Assembly: GCA_037389465.1 (NCBI GenBank)
Contig: JAZARR010000186.1
Location: 1 to 64,000 of the forward strand
Direction: 5' to 3'
Source: Baylisascaris procyonis
Lineage: Eukaryota; Nematoda; Chromadorea; Rhabditida; Ascarididae
Length of the DNA stretch: 64,000 bases
Made by a program: the position numbers and the translations under genes. The notes beneath the pieces were generated by a model that did no database searches, was not told the origin of the DNA, and saw only the letters and a program-made list of their open reading frames with translations. Shown here piece after piece: positions 51,401 to 64,000 of the stretch (the first letter of the stretch is position 1; each line of letters opens with the position of its first letter).

Positions 51401-54400
51401 GCTTAGGCTTAGGCTTAGGCTTAGGCTTAGGCTTAGGCTTAGGCTTAGGCTTAGGCTTAGGCTTAGGCTTAGGCTTAGGCTTAGGCTTAGGCTTAGGCTT
51501 AGGCTTAGGCTTAGGCTTAGGCTTAGGCTTAGGCTTAGGCTTAGGCTTAGGCTTAGGCTTAGGCTTAGGCTTAGGCTTAGGCTTAGGCTTAGGCTTAGGC
51601 TTAGGCTTAGGCTTAGGCTTAGGCTTAGGCTTAGGCTTAGGCTTAGGCTTAGGCTTAGGCTTAGGCTTAGGCTTAGGCTTAGGCTTAGGCTTAGGCTTAG
51701 GCTTAGGCTTAGGCTTAGGCTTAGGCTTAGGCTTAGGCTTAGGCTTAGGCTTAGGCTTAGGCTTAGGCTTAGGCTTAGGCTTAGGCTTAGGCTTAGGCTT
51801 AGGCTTAGGCTTAGGCTTAGGCTTAGGCTTAGGCTTAGGCTTAGGCTTAGGCTTAGGCTTAGGCTTAGGCTTAGGCTTAGGCTTAGGCTTAGGCTTAGGC
51901 TTAGGCTTAGGCTTAGGCTTAGGCTTAGGCTTAGGCTTAGGCTTAGGCTTAGGCTTAGGCTTAGGCTTAGGCTTAGGCTTAGGCTTAGGCTTAGGCTTAG
52001 GCTTAGGCTTAGGCTTAGGCTTAGGCTTAGGCTTAGGCTTAGGCTTAGGCTTAGGCTTAGGCTTAGGCTTAGGCTTAGGCTTAGGCTTAGGCTTAGGCTT
52101 AGGCTTAGGCTTAGGCTTAGGCTTAGGCTTAGGCTTAGGCTTAGGCTTAGGCTTAGGCTTAGGCTTAGGCTTAGGCTTAGGCTTAGGCTTAGGCTTAGGC
52201 TTAGGCTTAGGCTTAGGCTTAGGCTTAGGCTTAGGCTTAGGCTTAGGCTTAGGCTTAGGCTTAGGCTTAGGCTTAGGCTTAGGCTTAGGCTTAGGCTTAG
52301 GCTTAGGCTTAGGCTTAGGCTTAGGCTTAGGCTTAGGCTTAGGCTTAGGCTTAGGCTTAGGCTTAGGCTTAGGCTTAGGCTTAGGCTTAGGCTTAGGCTT
52401 AGGCTTAGGCTTAGGCTTAGGCTTAGGCTTAGGCTTAGGCTTAGGCTTAGGCTTAGGCTTAGGCTTAGGCTTAGGCTTAGGCTTAGGCTTAGGCTTAGGC
52501 TTAGGCTTAGGCTTAGGCTTAGGCTTAGGCTTAGGCTTAGGCTTAGGCTTAGGCTTAGGCTTAGGCTTAGGCTTAGGCTTAGGCTTAGGCTTAGGCTTAG
52601 GCTTAGGCTTAGGCTTAGGCTTAGGCTTAGGCTTAGGCTTAGGCTTAGGCTTAGGCTTAGGCTTAGGCTTAGGCTTAGGCTTAGGCTTAGGCTTAGGCTT
52701 AGGCTTAGGCTTAGGCTTAGGCTTAGGCTTAGGCTTAGGCTTAGGCTTAGGCTTAGGCTTAGGCTTAGGCTTAGGCTTAGGCTTAGGCTTAGGCTTAGGC
52801 TTAGGCTTAGGCTTAGGCTTAGGCTTAGGCTTAGGCTTAGGCTTAGGCTTAGGCTTAGGCTTAGGCTTAGGCTTAGGCTTAGGCTTAGGCTTAGGCTTAG
52901 GCTTAGGCTTAGGCTTAGGCTTAGGCTTAGGCTTAGGCTTAGGCTTAGGCTTAGGCTTAGGCTTAGGCTTAGGCTTAGGCTTAGGCTTAGGCTTAGGCTT
53001 AGGCTTAGGCTTAGGCTTAGGCTTAGGCTTAGGCTTAGGCTTAGGCTTAGGCTTAGGCTTAGGCTTAGGCTTAGGCTTAGGCTTAGGCTTAGGCTTAGGC
53101 TTAGGCTTAGGCTTAGGCTTAGGCTTAGGCTTAGGCTTAGGCTTAGGCTTAGGCTTAGGCTTAGGCTTAGGCTTAGGCTTAGGCTTAGGCTTAGGCTTAG
53201 GCTTAGGCTTAGGCTTAGGCTTAGGCTTAGGCTTAGGCTTAGGCTTAGGCTTAGGCTTAGGCTTAGGCTTAGGCTTAGGCTTAGGCTTAGGCTTAGGCTT
53301 AGGCTTAGGCTTAGGCTTAGGCTTAGGCTTAGGCTTAGGCTTAGGCTTAGGCTTAGGCTTAGGCTTAGGCTTAGGCTTAGGCTTAGGCTTAGGCTTAGGC
53401 TTAGGCTTAGGCTTAGGCTTAGGCTTAGGCTTAGGCTTAGGCTTAGGCTTAGGCTTAGGCTTAGGCTTAGGCTTAGGCTTAGGCTTAGGCTTAGGCTTAG
53501 GCTTAGGCTTAGGCTTAGGCTTAGGCTTAGGCTTAGGCTTAGGCTTAGGCTTAGGCTTAGGCTTAGGCTTAGGCTTAGGCTTAGGCTTAGGCTTAGGCTT
53601 AGGCTTAGGCTTAGGCTTAGGCTTAGGCTTAGGCTTAGGCTTAGGCTTAGGCTTAGGCTTAGGCTTAGGCTTAGGCTTAGGCTTAGGCTTAGGCTTAGGC
53701 TTAGGCTTAGGCTTAGGCTTAGGCTTAGGCTTAGGCTTAGGCTTAGGCTTAGGCTTAGGCTTAGGCTTAGGCTTAGGCTTAGGCTTAGGCTTAGGCTTAG
53801 GCTTAGGCTTAGGCTTAGGCTTAGGCTTAGGCTTAGGCTTAGGCTTAGGCTTAGGCTTAGGCTTAGGCTTAGGCTTAGGCTTAGGCTTAGGCTTAGGCTT
53901 AGGCTTAGGCTTAGGCTTAGGCTTAGGCTTAGGCTTAGGCTTAGGCTTAGGCTTAGGCTTAGGCTTAGGCTTAGGCTTAGGCTTAGGCTTAGGCTTAGGC
54001 TTAGGCTTAGGCTTAGGCTTAGGCTTAGGCTTAGGCTTAGGCTTAGGCTTAGGCTTAGGCTTAGGCTTAGGCTTAGGCTTAGGCTTAGGCTTAGGCTTAG
54101 GCTTAGGCTTAGGCTTAGGCTTAGGCTTAGGCTTAGGCTTAGGCTTAGGCTTAGGCTTAGGCTTAGGCTTAGGCTTAGGCTTAGGCTTAGGCTTAGGCTT
54201 AGGCTTAGGCTTAGGCTTAGGCTTAGGCTTAGGCTTAGGCTTAGGCTTAGGCTTAGGCTTAGGCTTAGGCTTAGGCTTAGGCTTAGGCTTAGGCTTAGGC
54301 TTAGGCTTAGGCTTAGGCTTAGGCTTAGGCTTAGGCTTAGGCTTAGGCTTAGGCTTAGGCTTAGGCTTAGGCTTAGGCTTAGGCTTAGGCTTAGGCTTAG

Positions 54401-57400
54401 GCTTAGGCTTAGGCTTAGGCTTAGGCTTAGGCTTAGGCTTAGGCTTAGGCTTAGGCTTAGGCTTAGGCTTAGGCTTAGGCTTAGGCTTAGGCTTAGGCTT
54501 AGGCTTAGGCTTAGGCTTAGGCTTAGGCTTAGGCTTAGGCTTAGGCTTAGGCTTAGGCTTAGGCTTAGGCTTAGGCTTAGGCTTAGGCTTAGGCTTAGGC
54601 TTAGGCTTAGGCTTAGGCTTAGGCTTAGGCTTAGGCTTAGGCTTAGGCTTAGGCTTAGGCTTAGGCTTAGGCTTAGGCTTAGGCTTAGGCTTAGGCTTAG
54701 GCTTAGGCTTAGGCTTAGGCTTAGGCTTAGGCTTAGGCTTAGGCTTAGGCTTAGGCTTAGGCTTAGGCTTAGGCTTAGGCTTAGGCTTAGGCTTAGGCTT
54801 AGGCTTAGGCTTAGGCTTAGGCTTAGGCTTAGGCTTAGGCTTAGGCTTAGGCTTAGGCTTAGGCTTAGGCTTAGGCTTAGGCTTAGGCTTAGGCTTAGGC
54901 TTAGGCTTAGGCTTAGGCTTAGGCTTAGGCTTAGGCTTAGGCTTAGGCTTAGGCTTAGGCTTAGGCTTAGGCTTAGGCTTAGGCTTAGGCTTAGGCTTAG
55001 GCTTAGGCTTAGGCTTAGGCTTAGGCTTAGGCTTAGGCTTAGGCTTAGGCTTAGGCTTAGGCTTAGGCTTAGGCTTAGGCTTAGGCTTAGGCTTAGGCTT
55101 AGGCTTAGGCTTAGGCTTAGGCTTAGGCTTAGGCTTAGGCTTAGGCTTAGGCTTAGGCTTAGGCTTAGGCTTAGGCTTAGGCTTAGGCTTAGGCTTAGGC
55201 TTAGGCTTAGGCTTAGGCTTAGGCTTAGGCTTAGGCTTAGGCTTAGGCTTAGGCTTAGGCTTAGGCTTAGGCTTAGGCTTAGGCTTAGGCTTAGGCTTAG
55301 GCTTAGGCTTAGGCTTAGGCTTAGGCTTAGGCTTAGGCTTAGGCTTAGGCTTAGGCTTAGGCTTAGGCTTAGGCTTAGGCTTAGGCTTAGGCTTAGGCTT
55401 AGGCTTAGGCTTAGGCTTAGGCTTAGGCTTAGGCTTAGGCTTAGGCTTAGGCTTAGGCTTAGGCTTAGGCTTAGGCTTAGGCTTAGGCTTAGGCTTAGGC
55501 TTAGGCTTAGGCTTAGGCTTAGGCTTAGGCTTAGGCTTAGGCTTAGGCTTAGGCTTAGGCTTAGGCTTAGGCTTAGGCTTAGGCTTAGGCTTAGGCTTAG
55601 GCTTAGGCTTAGGCTTAGGCTTAGGCTTAGGCTTAGGCTTAGGCTTAGGCTTAGGCTTAGGCTTAGGCTTAGGCTTAGGCTTAGGCTTAGGCTTAGGCTT
55701 AGGCTTAGGCTTAGGCTTAGGCTTAGGCTTAGGCTTAGGCTTAGGCTTAGGCTTAGGCTTAGGCTTAGGCTTAGGCTTAGGCTTAGGCTTAGGCTTAGGC
55801 TTAGGCTTAGGCTTAGGCTTAGGCTTAGGCTTAGGCTTAGGCTTAGGCTTAGGCTTAGGCTTAGGCTTAGGCTTAGGCTTAGGCTTAGGCTTAGGCTTAG
55901 GCTTAGGCTTAGGCTTAGGCTTAGGCTTAGGCTTAGGCTTAGGCTTAGGCTTAGGCTTAGGCTTAGGCTTAGGCTTAGGCTTAGGCTTAGGCTTAGGCTT
56001 AGGCTTAGGCTTAGGCTTAGGCTTAGGCTTAGGCTTAGGCTTAGGCTTAGGCTTAGGCTTAGGCTTAGGCTTAGGCTTAGGCTTAGGCTTAGGCTTAGGC
56101 TTAGGCTTAGGCTTAGGCTTAGGCTTAGGCTTAGGCTTAGGCTTAGGCTTAGGCTTAGGCTTAGGCTTAGGCTTAGGCTTAGGCTTAGGCTTAGGCTTAG
56201 GCTTAGGCTTAGGCTTAGGCTTAGGCTTAGGCTTAGGCTTAGGCTTAGGCTTAGGCTTAGGCTTAGGCTTAGGCTTAGGCTTAGGCTTAGGCTTAGGCTT
56301 AGGCTTAGGCTTAGGCTTAGGCTTAGGCTTAGGCTTAGGCTTAGGCTTAGGCTTAGGCTTAGGCTTAGGCTTAGGCTTAGGCTTAGGCTTAGGCTTAGGC
56401 TTAGGCTTAGGCTTAGGCTTAGGCTTAGGCTTAGGCTTAGGCTTAGGCTTAGGCTTAGGCTTAGGCTTAGGCTTAGGCTTAGGCTTAGGCTTAGGCTTAG
56501 GCTTAGGCTTAGGCTTAGGCTTAGGCTTAGGCTTAGGCTTAGGCTTAGGCTTAGGCTTAGGCTTAGGCTTAGGCTTAGGCTTAGGCTTAGGCTTAGGCTT
56601 AGGCTTAGGCTTAGGCTTAGGCTTAGGCTTAGGCTTAGGCTTAGGCTTAGGCTTAGGCTTAGGCTTAGGCTTAGGCTTAGGCTTAGGCTTAGGCTTAGGC
56701 TTAGGCTTAGGCTTAGGCTTAGGCTTAGGCTTAGGCTTAGGCTTAGGCTTAGGCTTAGGCTTAGGCTTAGGCTTAGGCTTAGGCTTAGGCTTAGGCTTAG
56801 GCTTAGGCTTAGGCTTAGGCTTAGGCTTAGGCTTAGGCTTAGGCTTAGGCTTAGGCTTAGGCTTAGGCTTAGGCTTAGGCTTAGGCTTAGGCTTAGGCTT
56901 AGGCTTAGGCTTAGGCTTAGGCTTAGGCTTAGGCTTAGGCTTAGGCTTAGGCTTAGGCTTAGGCTTAGGCTTAGGCTTAGGCTTAGGCTTAGGCTTAGGC
57001 TTAGGCTTAGGCTTAGGCTTAGGCTTAGGCTTAGGCTTAGGCTTAGGCTTAGGCTTAGGCTTAGGCTTAGGCTTAGGCTTAGGCTTAGGCTTAGGCTTAG
57101 GCTTAGGCTTAGGCTTAGGCTTAGGCTTAGGCTTAGGCTTAGGCTTAGGCTTAGGCTTAGGCTTAGGCTTAGGCTTAGGCTTAGGCTTAGGCTTAGGCTT
57201 AGGCTTAGGCTTAGGCTTAGGCTTAGGCTTAGGCTTAGGCTTAGGCTTAGGCTTAGGCTTAGGCTTAGGCTTAGGCTTAGGCTTAGGCTTAGGCTTAGGC
57301 TTAGGCTTAGGCTTAGGCTTAGGCTTAGGCTTAGGCTTAGGCTTAGGCTTAGGCTTAGGCTTAGGCTTAGGCTTAGGCTTAGGCTTAGGCTTAGGCTTAG

Positions 57401-60400
57401 GCTTAGGCTTAGGCTTAGGCTTAGGCTTAGGCTTAGGCTTAGGCTTAGGCTTAGGCTTAGGCTTAGGCTTAGGCTTAGGCTTAGGCTTAGGCTTAGGCTT
57501 AGGCTTAGGCTTAGGCTTAGGCTTAGGCTTAGGCTTAGGCTTAGGCTTAGGCTTAGGCTTAGGCTTAGGCTTAGGCTTAGGCTTAGGCTTAGGCTTAGGC
57601 TTAGGCTTAGGCTTAGGCTTAGGCTTAGGCTTAGGCTTAGGCTTAGGCTTAGGCTTAGGCTTAGGCTTAGGCTTAGGCTTAGGCTTAGGCTTAGGCTTAG
57701 GCTTAGGCTTAGGCTTAGGCTTAGGCTTAGGCTTAGGCTTAGGCTTAGGCTTAGGCTTAGGCTTAGGCTTAGGCTTAGGCTTAGGCTTAGGCTTAGGCTT
57801 AGGCTTAGGCTTAGGCTTAGGCTTAGGCTTAGGCTTAGGCTTAGGCTTAGGCTTAGGCTTAGGCTTAGGCTTAGGCTTAGGCTTAGGCTTAGGCTTAGGC
57901 TTAGGCTTAGGCTTAGGCTTAGGCTTAGGCTTAGGCTTAGGCTTAGGCTTAGGCTTAGGCTTAGGCTTAGGCTTAGGCTTAGGCTTAGGCTTAGGCTTAG
58001 GCTTAGGCTTAGGCTTAGGCTTAGGCTTAGGCTTAGGCTTAGGCTTAGGCTTAGGCTTAGGCTTAGGCTTAGGCTTAGGCTTAGGCTTAGGCTTAGGCTT
58101 AGGCTTAGGCTTAGGCTTAGGCTTAGGCTTAGGCTTAGGCTTAGGCTTAGGCTTAGGCTTAGGCTTAGGCTTAGGCTTAGGCTTAGGCTTAGGCTTAGGC
58201 TTAGGCTTAGGCTTAGGCTTAGGCTTAGGCTTAGGCTTAGGCTTAGGCTTAGGCTTAGGCTTAGGCTTAGGCTTAGGCTTAGGCTTAGGCTTAGGCTTAG
58301 GCTTAGGCTTAGGCTTAGGCTTAGGCTTAGGCTTAGGCTTAGGCTTAGGCTTAGGCTTAGGCTTAGGCTTAGGCTTAGGCTTAGGCTTAGGCTTAGGCTT
58401 AGGCTTAGGCTTAGGCTTAGGCTTAGGCTTAGGCTTAGGCTTAGGCTTAGGCTTAGGCTTAGGCTTAGGCTTAGGCTTAGGCTTAGGCTTAGGCTTAGGC
58501 TTAGGCTTAGGCTTAGGCTTAGGCTTAGGCTTAGGCTTAGGCTTAGGCTTAGGCTTAGGCTTAGGCTTAGGCTTAGGCTTAGGCTTAGGCTTAGGCTTAG
58601 GCTTAGGCTTAGGCTTAGGCTTAGGCTTAGGCTTAGGCTTAGGCTTAGGCTTAGGCTTAGGCTTAGGCTTAGGCTTAGGCTTAGGCTTAGGCTTAGGCTT
58701 AGGCTTAGGCTTAGGCTTAGGCTTAGGCTTAGGCTTAGGCTTAGGCTTAGGCTTAGGCTTAGGCTTAGGCTTAGGCTTAGGCTTAGGCTTAGGCTTAGGC
58801 TTAGGCTTAGGCTTAGGCTTAGGCTTAGGCTTAGGCTTAGGCTTAGGCTTAGGCTTAGGCTTAGGCTTAGGCTTAGGCTTAGGCTTAGGCTTAGGCTTAG
58901 GCTTAGGCTTAGGCTTAGGCTTAGGCTTAGGCTTAGGCTTAGGCTTAGGCTTAGGCTTAGGCTTAGGCTTAGGCTTAGGCTTAGGCTTAGGCTTAGGCTT
59001 AGGCTTAGGCTTAGGCTTAGGCTTAGGCTTAGGCTTAGGCTTAGGCTTAGGCTTAGGCTTAGGCTTAGGCTTAGGCTTAGGCTTAGGCTTAGGCTTAGGC
59101 TTAGGCTTAGGCTTAGGCTTAGGCTTAGGCTTAGGCTTAGGCTTAGGCTTAGGCTTAGGCTTAGGCTTAGGCTTAGGCTTAGGCTTAGGCTTAGGCTTAG
59201 GCTTAGGCTTAGGCTTAGGCTTAGGCTTAGGCTTAGGCTTAGGCTTAGGCTTAGGCTTAGGCTTAGGCTTAGGCTTAGGCTTAGGCTTAGGCTTAGGCTT
59301 AGGCTTAGGCTTAGGCTTAGGCTTAGGCTTAGGCTTAGGCTTAGGCTTAGGCTTAGGCTTAGGCTTAGGCTTAGGCTTAGGCTTAGGCTTAGGCTTAGGC
59401 TTAGGCTTAGGCTTAGGCTTAGGCTTAGGCTTAGGCTTAGGCTTAGGCTTAGGCTTAGGCTTAGGCTTAGGCTTAGGCTTAGGCTTAGGCTTAGGCTTAG
59501 GCTTAGGCTTAGGCTTAGGCTTAGGCTTAGGCTTAGGCTTAGGCTTAGGCTTAGGCTTAGGCTTAGGCTTAGGCTTAGGCTTAGGCTTAGGCTTAGGCTT
59601 AGGCTTAGGCTTAGGCTTAGGCTTAGGCTTAGGCTTAGGCTTAGGCTTAGGCTTAGGCTTAGGCTTAGGCTTAGGCTTAGGCTTAGGCTTAGGCTTAGGC
59701 TTAGGCTTAGGCTTAGGCTTAGGCTTAGGCTTAGGCTTAGGCTTAGGCTTAGGCTTAGGCTTAGGCTTAGGCTTAGGCTTAGGCTTAGGCTTAGGCTTAG
59801 GCTTAGGCTTAGGCTTAGGCTTAGGCTTAGGCTTAGGCTTAGGCTTAGGCTTAGGCTTAGGCTTAGGCTTAGGCTTAGGCTTAGGCTTAGGCTTAGGCTT
59901 AGGCTTAGGCTTAGGCTTAGGCTTAGGCTTAGGCTTAGGCTTAGGCTTAGGCTTAGGCTTAGGCTTAGGCTTAGGCTTAGGCTTAGGCTTAGGCTTAGGC
60001 TTAGGCTTAGGCTTAGGCTTAGGCTTAGGCTTAGGCTTAGGCTTAGGCTTAGGCTTAGGCTTAGGCTTAGGCTTAGGCTTAGGCTTAGGCTTAGGCTTAG
60101 GCTTAGGCTTAGGCTTAGGCTTAGGCTTAGGCTTAGGCTTAGGCTTAGGCTTAGGCTTAGGCTTAGGCTTAGGCTTAGGCTTAGGCTTAGGCTTAGGCTT
60201 AGGCTTAGGCTTAGGCTTAGGCTTAGGCTTAGGCTTAGGCTTAGGCTTAGGCTTAGGCTTAGGCTTAGGCTTAGGCTTAGGCTTAGGCTTAGGCTTAGGC
60301 TTAGGCTTAGGCTTAGGCTTAGGCTTAGGCTTAGGCTTAGGCTTAGGCTTAGGCTTAGGCTTAGGCTTAGGCTTAGGCTTAGGCTTAGGCTTAGGCTTAG

Positions 60401-63400
60401 GCTTAGGCTTAGGCTTAGGCTTAGGCTTAGGCTTAGGCTTAGGCTTAGGCTTAGGCTTAGGCTTAGGCTTAGGCTTAGGCTTAGGCTTAGGCTTAGGCTT
60501 AGGCTTAGGCTTAGGCTTAGGCTTAGGCTTAGGCTTAGGCTTAGGCTTAGGCTTAGGCTTAGGCTTAGGCTTAGGCTTAGGCTTAGGCTTAGGCTTAGGC
60601 TTAGGCTTAGGCTTAGGCTTAGGCTTAGGCTTAGGCTTAGGCTTAGGCTTAGGCTTAGGCTTAGGCTTAGGCTTAGGCTTAGGCTTAGGCTTAGGCTTAG
60701 GCTTAGGCTTAGGCTTAGGCTTAGGCTTAGGCTTAGGCTTAGGCTTAGGCTTAGGCTTAGGCTTAGGCTTAGGCTTAGGCTTAGGCTTAGGCTTAGGCTT
60801 AGGCTTAGGCTTAGGCTTAGGCTTAGGCTTAGGCTTAGGCTTAGGCTTAGGCTTAGGCTTAGGCTTAGGCTTAGGCTTAGGCTTAGGCTTAGGCTTAGGC
60901 TTAGGCTTAGGCTTAGGCTTAGGCTTAGGCTTAGGCTTAGGCTTAGGCTTAGGCTTAGGCTTAGGCTTAGGCTTAGGCTTAGGCTTAGGCTTAGGCTTAG
61001 GCTTAGGCTTAGGCTTAGGCTTAGGCTTAGGCTTAGGCTTAGGCTTAGGCTTAGGCTTAGGCTTAGGCTTAGGCTTAGGCTTAGGCTTAGGCTTAGGCTT
61101 AGGCTTAGGCTTAGGCTTAGGCTTAGGCTTAGGCTTAGGCTTAGGCTTAGGCTTAGGCTTAGGCTTAGGCTTAGGCTTAGGCTTAGGCTTAGGCTTAGGC
61201 TTAGGCTTAGGCTTAGGCTTAGGCTTAGGCTTAGGCTTAGGCTTAGGCTTAGGCTTAGGCTTAGGCTTAGGCTTAGGCTTAGGCTTAGGCTTAGGCTTAG
61301 GCTTAGGCTTAGGCTTAGGCTTAGGCTTAGGCTTAGGCTTAGGCTTAGGCTTAGGCTTAGGCTTAGGCTTAGGCTTAGGCTTAGGCTTAGGCTTAGGCTT
61401 AGGCTTAGGCTTAGGCTTAGGCTTAGGCTTAGGCTTAGGCTTAGGCTTAGGCTTAGGCTTAGGCTTAGGCTTAGGCTTAGGCTTAGGCTTAGGCTTAGGC
61501 TTAGGCTTAGGCTTAGGCTTAGGCTTAGGCTTAGGCTTAGGCTTAGGCTTAGGCTTAGGCTTAGGCTTAGGCTTAGGCTTAGGCTTAGGCTTAGGCTTAG
61601 GCTTAGGCTTAGGCTTAGGCTTAGGCTTAGGCTTAGGCTTAGGCTTAGGCTTAGGCTTAGGCTTAGGCTTAGGCTTAGGCTTAGGCTTAGGCTTAGGCTT
61701 AGGCTTAGGCTTAGGCTTAGGCTTAGGCTTAGGCTTAGGCTTAGGCTTAGGCTTAGGCTTAGGCTTAGGCTTAGGCTTAGGCTTAGGCTTAGGCTTAGGC
61801 TTAGGCTTAGGCTTAGGCTTAGGCTTAGGCTTAGGCTTAGGCTTAGGCTTAGGCTTAGGCTTAGGCTTAGGCTTAGGCTTAGGCTTAGGCTTAGGCTTAG
61901 GCTTAGGCTTAGGCTTAGGCTTAGGCTTAGGCTTAGGCTTAGGCTTAGGCTTAGGCTTAGGCTTAGGCTTAGGCTTAGGCTTAGGCTTAGGCTTAGGCTT
62001 AGGCTTAGGCTTAGGCTTAGGCTTAGGCTTAGGCTTAGGCTTAGGCTTAGGCTTAGGCTTAGGCTTAGGCTTAGGCTTAGGCTTAGGCTTAGGCTTAGGC
62101 TTAGGCTTAGGCTTAGGCTTAGGCTTAGGCTTAGGCTTAGGCTTAGGCTTAGGCTTAGGCTTAGGCTTAGGCTTAGGCTTAGGCTTAGGCTTAGGCTTAG
62201 GCTTAGGCTTAGGCTTAGGCTTAGGCTTAGGCTTAGGCTTAGGCTTAGGCTTAGGCTTAGGCTTAGGCTTAGGCTTAGGCTTAGGCTTAGGCTTAGGCTT
62301 AGGCTTAGGCTTAGGCTTAGGCTTAGGCTTAGGCTTAGGCTTAGGCTTAGGCTTAGGCTTAGGCTTAGGCTTAGGCTTAGGCTTAGGCTTAGGCTTAGGC
62401 TTAGGCTTAGGCTTAGGCTTAGGCTTAGGCTTAGGCTTAGGCTTAGGCTTAGGCTTAGGCTTAGGCTTAGGCTTAGGCTTAGGCTTAGGCTTAGGCTTAG
62501 GCTTAGGCTTAGGCTTAGGCTTAGGCTTAGGCTTAGGCTTAGGCTTAGGCTTAGGCTTAGGCTTAGGCTTAGGCTTAGGCTTAGGCTTAGGCTTAGGCTT
62601 AGGCTTAGGCTTAGGCTTAGGCTTAGGCTTAGGCTTAGGCTTAGGCTTAGGCTTAGGCTTAGGCTTAGGCTTAGGCTTAGGCTTAGGCTTAGGCTTAGGC
62701 TTAGGCTTAGGCTTAGGCTTAGGCTTAGGCTTAGGCTTAGGCTTAGGCTTAGGCTTAGGCTTAGGCTTAGGCTTAGGCTTAGGCTTAGGCTTAGGCTTAG
62801 GCTTAGGCTTAGGCTTAGGCTTAGGCTTAGGCTTAGGCTTAGGCTTAGGCTTAGGCTTAGGCTTAGGCTTAGGCTTAGGCTTAGGCTTAGGCTTAGGCTT
62901 AGGCTTAGGCTTAGGCTTAGGCTTAGGCTTAGGCTTAGGCTTAGGCTTAGGCTTAGGCTTAGGCTTAGGCTTAGGCTTAGGCTTAGGCTTAGGCTTAGGC
63001 TTAGGCTTAGGCTTAGGCTTAGGCTTAGGCTTAGGCTTAGGCTTAGGCTTAGGCTTAGGCTTAGGCTTAGGCTTAGGCTTAGGCTTAGGCTTAGGCTTAG
63101 GCTTAGGCTTAGGCTTAGGCTTAGGCTTAGGCTTAGGCTTAGGCTTAGGCTTAGGCTTAGGCTTAGGCTTAGGCTTAGGCTTAGGCTTAGGCTTAGGCTT
63201 AGGCTTAGGCTTAGGCTTAGGCTTAGGCTTAGGCTTAGGCTTAGGCTTAGGCTTAGGCTTAGGCTTAGGCTTAGGCTTAGGCTTAGGCTTAGGCTTAGGC
63301 TTAGGCTTAGGCTTAGGCTTAGGCTTAGGCTTAGGCTTAGGCTTAGGCTTAGGCTTAGGCTTAGGCTTAGGCTTAGGCTTAGGCTTAGGCTTAGGCTTAG

Positions 63401-64000
63401 GCTTAGGCTTAGGCTTAGGCTTAGGCTTAGGCTTAGGCTTAGGCTTAGGCTTAGGCTTAGGCTTAGGCTTAGGCTTAGGCTTAGGCTTAGGCTTAGGCTT
63501 AGGCTTAGGCTTAGGCTTAGGCTTAGGCTTAGGCTTAGGCTTAGGCTTAGGCTTAGGCTTAGGCTTAGGCTTAGGCTTAGGCTTAGGCTTAGGCTTAGGC
63601 TTAGGCTTAGGCTTAGGCTTAGGCTTAGGCTTAGGCTTAGGCTTAGGCTTAGGCTTAGGCTTAGGCTTAGGCTTAGGCTTAGGCTTAGGCTTAGGCTTAG
63701 GCTTAGGCTTAGGCTTAGGCTTAGGCTTAGGCTTAGGCTTAGGCTTAGGCTTAGGCTTAGGCTTAGGCTTAGGCTTAGGCTTAGGCTTAGGCTTAGGCTT
63801 AGGCTTAGGCTTAGGCTTAGGCTTAGGCTTAGGCTTAGGCTTAGGCTTAGGCTTAGGCTTAGGCTTAGGCTTAGGCTTAGGCTTAGGCTTAGGCTTAGGC
63901 TTAGGCTTAGGCTTAGGCTTAGGCTTAGGCTTAGGCTTAGGCTTAGGCTTAGGCTTAGGCTTAGGCTTAGGCTTAGGCTTAGGCTTAGGCTTAGGCTTAG
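15421..64000 (+). repeat. Uninterrupted TTAGGC telomere array
   Basis: From 15421 to the end of the window I see only TTAGGC in constant phase: 48,580 bases, or 8096 full repeats and a final TTAG. TTAGGC on the plus strand towards the right places the chromosome end to the right. The array is synthesised by telomerase and normally bound by shelterin-like and single-strand telomere proteins (known biology of nematode telomeres). It holds no start or stop in two plus frames (Leu-Gly and Arg-Leu) and two minus frames (Pro-Lys and Leu-Ser). The third frame on each strand stops at every repeat (TAG and TAA). No gene can be present. The window ends inside the repeat, so the true terminus and any 3' overhang are not shown. 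Confidence 0.97.

Noticed and set aside
15421..64000. Hidden variant or landmark inside the pure array
   Set aside because: Reading line by line I found no deviation in the 60-base pattern. I cannot exclude a single base that I overlooked; an exact string search would settle it.

Overview
The window reads as the right-hand end of a nematode chromosome. TTAGGC is the canonical telomere repeat of nematodes (established in Ascaris and Caenorhabditis). Here the G-rich strand runs 5'->3' towards the right, so the chromosome end lies at or beyond base 64000 and the chromosome interior lies to the left. Nothing in the sequence allows a species call.

Layout. (1) 1-3723 is single-copy-looking subtelomeric DNA. 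It holds a foldback element (224-643), a decayed tRNA-like gene on the minus strand (1171-1242), several short hairpins, one plausible C-terminal exon on the minus strand (2587-2703, perhaps with an 18-nt exon at 2742-2759), and no gene I can call with confidence. (2) 3724-6158 is a diverged tandem satellite. Its basic unit is 19 bp and its working period is 57 bp (three 19-mer types in order), with a 430-bp higher-order duplication inside. (3) 6159-6590 is the oldest telomeric DNA: hexamers still largely in phase but heavily substituted. (4) 6591-15420 is mostly TTAGGC with scattered variant hexamers. Many variants recur as the same multi-hexamer modules, some in blocks duplicated at exactly constant offsets. 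(5) 15421-64000 is TTAGGC with no deviation that I can see: 48,580 bases, or 8096 full repeats plus TTAG.

Interpretation. The order satellite -> decayed telomere -> variant mosaic -> pure telomere is what is expected if telomerase renews only the distal part, while the proximal part ages by point mutation and by local duplication or unequal exchange. The pure tract is far longer than the few kilobases usual for C. elegans laboratory strains. Its exact length depends on how the assembly was made, because an array without variants gives no anchor points.

The long open frames in the repeats encode only dipeptide polymers (Leu-Gly, Arg-Leu, Pro-Lys, Leu-Ser) or 19-residue satellite repeats. They are by-products of repeat periods divisible by three and I do not annotate them as genes. 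There is no operon, CRISPR array, rRNA, prokaryotic gene or convincing transposase here.
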